A stretch of 64,000 bases of DNA from positions 14,746,336-14,810,335 of the forward strand of contig CM040091.1 of the NCBI GenBank assembly GCA_022496805.1, written 5' to 3'. Positions 47,392-58,700 of this stretch are shown piece by piece. The DNA comes from Pohlia nutans (lineage: Eukaryota; Streptophyta; Bryopsida; Bryales; Mniaceae). A program made the translations under genes and the position numbers. The number at the start of each line of letters is the position of its first letter. Positions within the stretch are counted from its first letter, which is position 1. The notes beneath the pieces are model-generated. The model ran no database searches, was not told the DNA's origin, and saw only the letters and a list, made by a program, of their open reading frames with translations.

Positions 47392-49596
47392 CTATCCCTC
47401 CACGTCAGCATCCTTCATCACCATGTTCTGAGACCGCAGGCGCGAGCTTTGGCGCGTGATTGGTGGAGAATCCGAGCGCAAATCCTCCTGCTGTTGGTTT
47501 GGAACTCGCACATTTTGGGGCTTTCGCCTTTCCATTCCACCATCTTCATTGGCAACCTTCCGTTTGAAGCTCCTCCTCTGCATAATTACATATATAAAGT
47601 GCAAACAAACATGGTCAATTTCAACATAAGTTAAGATTTCATCCATATAAAAAAATAAAAGCAAGCTTGGTCAATTGCGAGGAAGGTGATAGATCCAAAA
47701 CAAACATCAATACATTAAGAACTCACCAGTGGCAGGCATTGTTAGTTGAGCACTCAGAAAGCAAAGCAACACATCAAAAGCTGAAGGTGATAATCCAATC
47801 CATGTAAAAAGCAATAGGGAGCATGGTTAATTGAGCAACGACCATAGATGATTGAATGGAATTAAATGTCACCTAGCATAGTAAAATGATAAGCAAACAA
47901 GATAAAAGTTGGAATTATTATATTGGTGCCAATTGAACAAATGGGCACGCGGGTTAAACTTAATATTTACATAAATTACCATAGAGTGGGTTACCTGCAC
48001 GAGAGGACTATCATTCACAAGCTGGACAAGCTCTTGCTGCACATTTCTTAATTTGGACTCCAACCCAGGCCTCTGCAAGCTCCCCAATTGCAATGATACA
48101 AAATACCACGCAAACTTAATTACAACCAAAAACAATAATATAGTGTGACAATGGCTCTTTGGAAATATAAAGAAGGCACTTTTTATACTTTTTAATAATA
48201 CTCTTTACTAAATTTTGCAAGGTTTTCCCTTTAGATTTAATCAAAAATCCCAAATTTACACAATTTTAAAGTGAATGAAAATGTATTGAAACTGGAATCA
48301 TAGACACTACCACATGCTATGGTTTCCATTATTCCATTCTACTTATTTTGGAAAATCATGTTAGGATGTCACTTTATGAACTAAGAATGAAACTTGACAT
48401 TGACCAATTCTGCTACAATTAGAAAAATCAAAATGTATTAATCTGAAGATCCACAGCATACAAATGGTAGTCAACCAGCCCAAGAACGAAGAAAAAATTG
48501 GATGGATAAAAACTGTTAGTGCAACACTACCGGAGATGGGTACTTTTATGACTGGGAGAATATGACTGGGGATGACAGGCGACTGTCGGCTGTCACATTC
48601 TGCGAGGGAAAAATTGTCGGCGGAAGCCAAATTAGACAATGTGACTGGTAGTCATATTTTGCAGTCATATTTGCCACGTGTACCGTATAAAGTGGGTGGG
48701 AGGGACGTATATCTTCGTGTATAAAAACTGTTAGTGCAAGTAGCCACGACAATCCTTGCAATCTACTAATCGTCTACAATGTGGACAATAGCACGTGAAA
48801 GGCCAAAGTACCTTGAAAGTATGCTAGCATAATTTTCTAAAACTCCCTAAGTCAGTGAGTATGAGCAATTATATTGCAAGATAGTATAATAAGCTATCGA
48901 GACAGTGTTGAATGTGTACCAAAGACAAAAGAGAGTACCAAGGCACGACAAGTTTGTTCAAAAGTATGTAGCAAAATGGAACTTGAAAGAAATACGGTTA
49001 ATTTTATTCTAATTATAAGTACCTTGCGGCCAGGCCAGAGATTGAGCCCAAGATCTCTGACTATTTTCTTCAGTGATGTCGGCGAGACGCGAAGCTCCTT
49101 TGCCGCAGCTTTTAGGGTGAAGCGGAAGTAGCTCGGCAAATTGGAAATCATGTAATGATCAATCCCAACTGCTCGTGGCCGCTAGTTCAAATGAAAATCC
49201 AGCATAATCGTCAATACCCAAGAAAGATGAATGTCTCTGATGCAAGCAAAGCATTTGGCATGCAAACAGAGCGGACACTCCAGAACAAGAATGCTCACCA
49301 GACAAGAATGCTCACCAGCTTACTATGTCGCTTTGGCACGTACGTGGGCTCCGAGCGCGCATTGCGATGCTTGGTGGCTACACCGTTGCTTGTAGAACGC
49401 GCCACTGCCATGTTGATGTTGGGGGGCGATGCATTGAAGGTCCTACTGAGCGCCTGCATGCGGCGCAAGTGAGATGTGCGGCGCAAGTGAGATGCTCGTC
49501 GCGCTGTGAAAACTTTGGCAAGCTCGAGTGGCGATGGGGTCGGCCGCCACTTGTTGTTGTTGCCATGCTGCTGTCGATGAAGTGAGCCTTCTCCTC
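47392..49596 (-). CDS. RWP-RK domain (RKD-like) transcription factor, 5' end unresolved
   Basis: I infer four minus-strand exons. Exon A is 49596-49316, after acceptor TTTGCAG, with donor CTG|GTGAGC. Exon B is 49181-49023, with donor AAG|GTACTT. Exon C is 48072-47995, with donor CAG|GTAACC. Exon D is 47577-47392, after TTATGCAG, stop TAG. The A-B, B-C and C-D junctions are phase 0. Exon B (53 codons) is the RWP-RK DNA-binding region: LPSYFRFTLKAAAKELRVSP, then LKKIVRDLGL and LWPGRK. The canonical RWPxRK has Leu in place of the first Arg. Exon C continues as RPGLESKLRNVQQELVQLVN, a likely helix. Exon D is basic, ending TRQSSRLRSQ and an acidic tail. RKD proteins regulate germ-cell and gametophyte fate. 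About 233 codons are visible and the start exon is missing. Exon C seems to have lost its ancestral acceptor (TTGCAA versus TTGCAG in the 22 kb copy), so either the CTTGCAG 15 bp further in is used or the gene is decaying. Confidence 0.7.
48506..48738. repeat. Direct repeats flanking a segment in the RWP-RK intron
   Basis: ATAAAAACTGTTAGTGCAA occurs at about 48507 and 48721. The roughly 195 bp between them are GC-richer than the intron. It could be an insertion with a long target duplication or a tandem duplication that kept foreign filler. No ORF. Confidence 0.7.
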
Positions 49597-51312
49597 CTGC
49601 AAACAAATCAACACAAGGACCCACTAAGCATTAGAGAAAAAATGAATCCTCACGAGGGCCCTTTGAGTTTGACAAGCAAATGTATAATTTGGGTCTTAGG
49701 GGCTTATTAAAGAACAAAAACTTTGACTAAAATTAGTTACCATCTTATGTGAGTTTCCAATGGTAGGTTTAGTTGCAGAGAAGGTTAATTCCCATAGAAA
49801 CACATGCAGTGGATGCAGTGTATAGCACGTCTTCTGCATATTAGGTATATGTTGTGAATGACACATACCTTTGCTACTGGCCCTTTACTTTATTTAGCAT
49901 ATAAGGTACATGCTCTGGATGACATGTGTGGGGACTAAAAGAATATATAACATTAAAGACAATAACTTCTATCCCCAATGGGAACGATTTGACTACTCTC
50001 TTCTCATGATTATATGTCCTTCAAATGGTGGGTGGGTGTAGGGTTTTACTGCATATTCTAATTAGATACTACATTTAAATCTAATCCAAGATCCTTAAGG
50101 AAACTTTTTGGAAGGGTCCATTTTTTCTTTAATGCTACCGAACTCTTTGTAGAGCTCCCTGAAGACAGTACACGCACAAGTTAAAAACCACCGAAAGGGA
50201 AAAGTTAAAAACCACCGAAAGGGAAGAGAAAAGAAGACGTCAGAAAAGATAGGAACAAAAGGGGGAGGCAACAAAGAGAGCAGCAGAGACAGGGGTCACA
50301 AACGAAGATTTCCGAAGAGTGGAGGCAATTTATACACTAAAAAAAGCGAAATACTAGAAAAGCTGCAAAGGGAAATCAACGCCGTCAATTGAGCGCTGCA
50401 GTTGTGGAAGAGATTGAACTTCATTACATGTTCACCAGGAGACAGCACATGCACTTTCGACTACCACTGAAAGGGAAGAAGGAATACATAAAGCAGAGTG
50501 CACATACACTTGTGACCACCACCGAAGGGGAAGAAAAAGAATACATACGGGTGGCTAAATCACAGCACAAGCACTTGCGACCACCATGGAAAGGGAAGAA
50601 ACAGGAAATACATACGGTAAGAGAGTTTGCCCGACGCCGACTCCATAGTGACGAAGGCGCTGCTGCAACTACAGTAGCGTTGCAGGAAATCAATGAAGTA
50701 GCCGGAAACTGGTGAAGAAGTAACCGCAGGAATGAAGCAGGAATGAAGTAACCGCAATTGGTGAAGACTCGATAGATCTGCTAGCGCATATACCGAAGGA
50801 ATACACACTGAAGGAAAGGAAAACACACTGAAGGGAAGGAAAACTCAGAATATTTTGCTAGAGACAGTGACCAGCGTGGAGAACGGCCCCTGTCTGTGCA
50901 GGTACATGAATTTAACTCTGCAGCAAGCTATTAAGTGCTACCCCAAGCAGGCACAAAAGCAATGGCAAGCAGAAACAAACTATGCACAACAATTGGTGAC
51001 GAATCAAGGTTAAGCAGAAGTAGCCATAGACTGGATCATGCACTGAAGTTAAGATCCCTCTTCAAAGAGCACCGCGTCACAAACACTCTGCTTCACATCC
51101 CAACTGGCCGGAGAGACGAATTTCACCGTGCATCGTGAAGAGGGATCTCAACGTCACTCATGAATGAATTTACAACAAATGATGGATGATAAATGACGAT
51201 CAATCGTAGATGATAAAAAGAGAGAATGAAAACTTGACGTAGTATCGTGACGGATATCGCGTGGGGCCGCGCCATTTGTTGCACGTTCTTGTCACAATGC
51301 CTTTTTAATAGA
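49597..51312. other. Region between the RWP-RK gene and the satellite
   Basis: It should contain the missing 5' exon(s) and promoter of the minus-strand gene, but I could not identify them. It includes a degenerate minisatellite (next entry). A perfect 13-bp inverted repeat AGATCCCTCTTCA lies at 51052-51064 and 51136-51148. Confidence 0.5.
50155..50620. repeat. Degenerate minisatellite with CCACCGAAAGGGAAG core
   Basis: Repeats of about 30-66 bp contain ACCACCGAAAGGGAA and CAGCACA.GCACTT..GACCACC, with the clearest units at 50440-50610. The 108-codon plus-strand ORF at 50389-50715 is a translation of this repeat and is not called as a gene. Confidence 0.6.
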
Positions 51313-51481
51313 ATAGATGCATCAACGAAACTCATCTACACGATTTGCCTAAATTTAGTTTAAGTAAACAAAAGAAAACAATCCAAAATACACTACACAC
51401 TGAATTTGTTGTCTCTGCCCACCGTAGGAGAGACTACGGAAACAATTCCTCTTCAAGGAGTTACATCATGGTAGAACAGTA

Positions 51482-51894
51482 CCCGGGGAGGTCACTCCAT
51501 TGTCAAGTTGAAAACCACGTGCGAACAAAATAAATCTAAGTTTTCTAAGTTGCATCACCGAAATGGGTCAAAACTTTATCAATTTTTTTTCATGAGTAGA
51601 TATACTCAGTATCTATTACATAGTAAAAAAAAGATAACCAAATTTGATGATCTTTCTTTTTTTATAAAACATACCGTTTCTAACTAGAATGACGTAGAAA
51701 TGAACTAAAAAAATTACTAAAAAAAATGAAGATGACTAAAAATTTCAAAAATATATACAAAAGATGTTATCAATGGTTACGTATATGTAGAAAAAATATC
51801 ATAATTTTTAAAATTATTTATGGCATATAATATAGGGGTAGCAAACTTTGTTCGCACGTGGTGTTCAACTTGACAATGGAGTGACCTCCCCGGG
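51482..51894. mobile_element. MITE inserted in the first satellite monomer
   Basis: 413 bp with terminal inverted repeats of about 47 bp (CCCGGGGAGGTCACTCCATT..CACGTGCGAACAAA, one mismatch). Perfect 8-bp duplications GAACAGTA lie at 51474-51481 and 51895-51902. Removing it restores the satellite sequence GAACAGTACAA seen in other monomers. The interior is AT-rich and non-coding. An 8-bp duplication fits hAT-type transposition, though the CCC-GGG ends are not typical. Confidence 0.9.
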
Positions 51895-52797
51895 GAACAG
51901 TACAAGCAAGGTGAAAAAGTAAATCTAGAAGGTAAATAGTACGACAGAGACTACGCCACTAGCCGCTTGTTTTACAACTATGTTTGCCATTAGAACAAAC
52001 CCCACATAAAATTGCATGCATCTACAACAGTCATCTACATGATTGGCCTAAATTTAGTTTAAGTAGACAAAAGAAAAAAATCCAAACTACACTACACAAT
52101 GAATTTGTTATCTCTCCCACCAAAGGAGAGACTATGGAAACAGATCCTCTTCAAGGAGTTACATCATGGTTGAATAGTACAATCGAGGTAGGAAAGTAAA
52201 TCTAGAAGGTAAATATTAAGACAGAGACTACGCCACTAGCCGCTTGTTTTACAACTATGTTTGCGTTAGGAACCCCACATTAAATTCTATGAATCAACAT
52301 AACTTATCTACATGATTGGCCTAAATTTAGTTTAAGTAGGCAAAAGAAAACAATCCAAAATACACTACACAATAAATTTGCTGTGTCTGCCCACCAAGAG
52401 AGAGACTACTAAACCAGTTCCTCTTCAAGGAGTTACATCATGGTAGAACACTACAAACAAGCTGAAAAAGTAAATCTAGAAGGTATATACTAAGACAGAG
52501 ACTACACCACTAGCCGCTTGATTTACAACTATGTTTGCGGTTGGAACCCCACATAAAATTGTATGCATCTACAATATTCATCTACATGATTGGCCTAAAT
52601 TTAGTTTAAGTAGACAAAAGAAAACAATCCAAACTACACTACACACTGAATTTATTGCCTCTGCCCACCGTGGGAGAGACTACGGAAACAATTCCTCTTC
52701 AAGGAGTTACATCATGGTAGACAGTACAAACAAGGCGAAAAAGTAAATCTAGAAGGTAAATACTAAGACAGAGACTACGCCACTAGCCGCTTGTTTT

Positions 52798-55700
52798 ATA
52801 ACTATGTTTGCAGTTGGAACCCCACATAAAATTGTATGCATCTACAATAATCATCTACATGATTGGCCTAAATTTAGTTTAAGTAGACAAAAGAAAACAA
52901 TCCAAACTACACTACACAGTGAATTTGTTGTCTCTGCCCACGAGAAGAGAGACTACCAAACCAGTTCCTCTTCAGGGAGTTACATCATGGTAGAACACTA
53001 CAACAAGCTGAAAAAATAAATCTAGAAGGTATATACTAAGACAGAGACTACGCCACTAGCCGCTTGATTTACAACTATGTTTGCGGTTGGAACCCCACAT
53101 AAAATTGCATGCATCTACAATAGTCATCTACATGATTGGCCTAAATTTAGATTAAGTAGACAAAAGAAATCAATCCAAAATACACTACACAATGAATTTG
53201 TTGTCTCTGCCCACCGTGGAAGAGACTACGGAAACAGTTCCTCTTCAAGGAGTTACATCATGGTTGAATAGTACAATCGAGGTAGGAAAGTAAATCTAGA
53301 AGGTAAATATTAAGATAGAGACTACGCCACTAGCCACTTGTTTTACAACTATGTTTGCATTTGGAATCCCACATTAAATTCTATGAATCAACCTAACTTA
53401 TCTACACGATTGGCCTAAATTTAGTTTAAGTAGGCAAAAGAAAACAATCCAAAATACACTACACAGAGAATTCGTTGTCTCTCCCACCAAGGGAGAGACT
53501 TCGGAAATAGTTCGTTTTCAATGTATTACATCATGGTTGAACAATACAAAAGAGGTGAAAAAGTAAATCTAGAAGGTAAATACTAAGGCAAAGACTACAC
53601 CTCTAGCTACTTGTTTTACAACTATGTTTGCGTTTGGAACCCCACAAAAAATTATATGCATCAACAAAACTCATCTACATGATTGGCCTAAATCTAGTTT
53701 AAGTAGACAAAAGAAAACAATCCAAAATACACTACACAATAAATTTGTTGTGTCTGCCCACTAAGAGATAGACTACCGAAAGAATTCCTCTTCAAGAAGT
53801 TACATCATGGTAGAACAGTACAAACAAGGCGAAAAAGTAAATCTAGAAGGTAAATACTAAGATAGAGACTACGCCACTACTCGCTTGATTTACAACTATG
53901 TTTGCGGTTGGAACCCCACATTAAATTGTATGCTTCTACAATACTCATCTACATGATTGGCCTAAATTTAGTTTAAGTAGACAAAAGAAAACAATCCAAA
54001 ATACACTACACACTGAATTTATTGCCTCTGCCCACCGTGGGAGAGACTACGGAAACAATTCCTCTTCAAGGAGTTACATCATGGTAGACAGTACAAACAA
54101 GGCGAAAAAGTAAATCTAGAAGGTAAATACTAAGACAGAGACTACGCCACTAGCCGCTTGTTTTATAACTATGTTTGCAGTTGGAACCCCACATAAAATT
54201 GTATGCATCTACAATAATCATCTACATGATTGGCCTAAATTTAGTTTAAGTAGACAAAAGAAAACAATCCAAACTACACTACACAGTGAATTTGTTGTCT
54301 CTGCCCACGAGAAGAGAGACTACCAAACCAGTTCCTCTTCAGGGAGTTACATCATGGTAGAACACTACAACAAGCTGAAAAAATAAATCTAGAAGGTATA
54401 TACTAAGACAGAGACTACGCCACTAGCCGCTTGATTTACAACTATGTTTGCGGTTGGAACCCCACATAAAATTGCATGCATCTACAATAGTCATCTACAT
54501 GATTGGCCTAAATTTAGATTAAGTAGACAAAAGAAATCAATCCAAAATACACTACACAATGAATTTGTTGTCTCTGCCCACCGTGGAAGAGACTACGGAA
54601 ACAGTTCCTCTTCAAGGAGTTACATCATGGTTGAATAGTACAATCGAGGTAGGAAAGTAAATCTAGAAGGTAAATATTAAGATAGAGACTACGCCACTAG
54701 CCACTTGTTTTACAACTATGTTTGCATTTGGAATCCCACATTAAATTCTATGAATCAACCTAACTTATCTACACGATTGGCCTAAATTTAGTTTAAGTAG
54801 GCAAAAGAAAACAATCCAAAATACACTACACAGAGAATTCGTTGTCTCTCCCACCAAGGGAGAGACTTCGGAAATAGTTCGTTTTCAATGTATTACATCA
54901 TGGTTGAACAATACAAAAGAGGTGAAAAAGTAAATCTAGAAGGTAAATACTAAGGCAAAGACTACACCTCTAGCTACTTGTTTTACAACTATGTTTGCGT
55001 TTGGAACCCCACAAAAAATTATATGCATCAACAAAACTCATCTACATGATTGGCCTAAATCTAGTTTAAGTAGACAAAAGAAAACAATCCAAAATACACT
55101 ACACAATAAATTTGTTGTGTCTGCCCACTAAGAGATAGACTACCGAAAGAATTCCTCTTCAAGAAGTTACATCATGGTAGAACAGTACAAACAAGGCGAA
55201 AAAGTAAATCTAGAAGGTAAATACTAAGATAGAGACTACGCCACTACTCGCTTGATTTACAACTATGTTTGCGGTTGGAACCCCACATTAAATTGTATGC
55301 TTCTACAATACTCATCTACATGATTGGCCTAAATTTAGTTTAAGTAGACAAAAGAAAACAATCCAAAATACACTACACACTGAATTTATTGCCTCTGCCC
55401 ACCGTGGGAGAGACTACGGAAACAATTCCTCTTCAAGGAGTTACATCATGGTAGACAGTACAAACAAGGCGAAAAAGTAAATCTAGAAGGTAAATACTAA
55501 GACAGAGACTACGCCACTAGCCGCTTGTTTTATAACTATGTTTGCAGTTGGAACCCCACATAAAATTGTATGCATCTACAATAATCATCTACATGATTGG
55601 CCTAAATTTAGTTTAAGTAGACAAAAGAAAACAATCCAAACTACACTACACAGTGAATTTGTTGTCTCTGCCCACGAGAAGAGAGACTACCAAACCAGTT

Positions 55701-58700
55701 CCTCTTCAGGGAGTTACATCATGGTAGAACACTACAACAAGCTGAAAAAATAAATCTAGAAGGTATATACTAAGACAGAGACTACGCCACTAGCCGCTTG
55801 ATTTACAACTATGTTTGCGGTTGGAACCCCACATAAAATTGCATGCATCTACAATAGTCATCTACATGATTGGCCTAAATTTAGATTAAGTAGACAAAAG
55901 AAATCAATCCAAAATACACTACACAATGAATTTGTTGTCTCTGCCCACCGTGGAAGAGACTACGGAAACAGTTCCTCTTCAAGGAGTTACATCATGGTTG
56001 AATAGTACAATCGAGGTAGGAAAGTAAATCTAGAAGGTAAATATTAAGATAGAGACTACGCCACTAGCCACTTGTTTTACAACTATGTTTGCATTTGGAA
56101 TCCCACATTAAATTCTATGAATCAACCTAACTTATCTACACGATTGGCCTAAATTTAGTTTAAGTAGGCAAAAGAAAACAATCCAAAATACACTACACAG
56201 AGAATTCGTTGTCTCTCCCACCAAGGGAGAGACTTCGGAAATAGTTCGTTTTCAATGTATTACATCATGGTTGAACAATACAAAAGAGGTGAAAAAGTAA
56301 ATCTAGAAGGTAAATACTAAGGCAAAGACTACACCTCTAGCTACTTGTTTTACAACTATGTTTGCGTTTGGAACCCCACAAAAAATTATATGCATCAACA
56401 AAACTCATCTACATGATTGGCCTAAATCTAGTTTAAGTAGACAAAAGAAAACAATCCAAAATACACTACACAATAAATTTGTTGTGTCTGCCCACTAAGA
56501 GATAGACTACCGAAAGAATTCCTCTTCAAGAAGTTACATCATGGTAGAACAGTACAAACAAGGCGAAAAAGTAAATCTAGAAGGTAAATACTAAGATAGA
56601 GACTACGCCACTACTCGCTTGATTTACAACTATGTTTGCGGTTGGAACCCCACATTAAATTGTATGCTTCTACAATACTCATCTACATGATTGGCCTAAA
56701 TTTAGTTTAAGTAGACAAAAGAAAACAATCCAAAATACACTACACACTGAATTTATTGCCTCTGCCCACCGTGGGAGAGACTACGGAAACAATTCCTCTT
56801 CAAGGAGTTACATCATGGTAGACAGTACAAACAAGGCGAAAAAGTAAATCTAGAAGGTAAATACTAAGACAGAGACTACGCCACTAGCCGCTTGTTTTAT
56901 AACTATGTTTGCAGTTGGAACCCCACATAAAATTGTATGCATCTACAATAATCATCTACATGATTGGCCTAAATTTAGTTTAAGTAGACAAAAGAAAACA
57001 ATCCAAACTACACTACACAGTGAATTTGTTGTCTCTGCCCACGAGAAGAGAGACTACCAAACCAGTTCCTCTTCAGGGAGTTACATCATGGTAGAACACT
57101 ACAACAAGCTGAAAAAATAAATCTAGAAGGTATATACTAAGACAGAGACTACGCCACTAGCCGCTTGATTTACAACTATGTTTGCGGTTGGAACCCCACA
57201 TAAAATTGCATGCATCTACAATAGTCATCTACATGATTGGCCTAAATTTAGATTAAGTAGACAAAAGAAATCAATCCAAAATACACTACACAATGAATTT
57301 GTTGTCTCTGCCCACCGTGGAAGAGACTACGGAAACAGTTCCTCTTCAAGGAGTTACATCATGGTTGAATAGTACAATCGAGGTAGGAAAGTAAATCTAG
57401 AAGGTAAATATTAAGATAGAGACTACGCCACTAGCCACTTGTTTTACAACTATGTTTGCATTTGGAATCCCACATTAAATTCTATGAATCAACCTAACTT
57501 ATCTACACGATTGGCCTAAATTTAGTTTAAGTAGGCAAAAGAAAACAATCCAAAATACACTACACAGAGAATTCGTTGTCTCTCCCACCAAGGGAGAGAC
57601 TTCGGAAATAGTTCGTTTTCAATGTATTACATCATGGTTGAACAATACAAAAGAGGTGAAAAAGTAAATCTAGAAGGTAAATACTAAGGCAAAGACTACA
57701 CCTCTAGCTACTTGTTTTACAACTATGTTTGCGTTTGGAACCCCACAAAAAATTATATGCATCAACAAAACTCATCTACATGATTGGCCTAAATCTAGTT
57801 TAAGTAGACAAAAGAAAACAATCCAAAATACACTACACAATAAATTTGTTGTGTCTGCCCACTAAGAGATAGACTACCGAAAGAATTCCTCTTCAAGAAG
57901 TTACATCATGGTAGAACAGTACAAACAAGGCGAAAAAGTAAATCTAGAAGGTAAATACTAAGATAGAGACTACGCCACTACTCGCTTGATTTACAACTAT
58001 GTTTGCGGTTGGAACCCCACATTAAATTGTATGCTTCTACAATACTCATCTACATGATTGGCCTAAATTTAGTTTAAGTAGACAAAAGAAAACAATCCAA
58101 AATACACTACACACTGAATTTATTGCCTCTGCCCACCGTGGGAGAGACTACGGAAACAATTCCTCTTCAAGGAGTTACATCATGGTAGACAGTACAAACA
58201 AGGCGAAAAAGTAAATCTAGAAGGTAAATACTAAGACAGAGACTACGCCACTAGCCGCTTGTTTTATAACTATGTTTGCAGTTGGAACCCCACATAAAAT
58301 TGTATGCATCTACAATAATCATCTACATGATTGGCCTAAATTTAGTTTAAGTAGACAAAAGAAAACAATCCAAACTACACTACACAGTGAATTTGTTGTC
58401 TCTGCCCACGAGAAGAGAGACTACCAAACCAGTTCCTCTTCAGGGAGTTACATCATGGTAGAACACTACAACAAGCTGAAAAAATAAATCTAGAAGGTAT
58501 ATACTAAGACAGAGACTACGCCACTAGCCGCTTGATTTACAACTATGTTTGCGGTTGGAACCCCACATAAAATTGCATGCATCTACAATAGTCATCTACA
58601 TGATTGGCCTAAATTTAGATTAAGTAGACAAAAGAAATCAATCCAAAATACACTACACAATGAATTTGTTGTCTCTGCCCACCGTGGAAGAGACTACGGA

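Noticed and set aside
50389..50715. 108-codon plus-strand ORF with internally repeated sequence
   Set aside because: The repeats are those of a DNA minisatellite that also continues outside the ORF; no domain, and it lies antisense to the expected 5' part of the RWP-RK gene.
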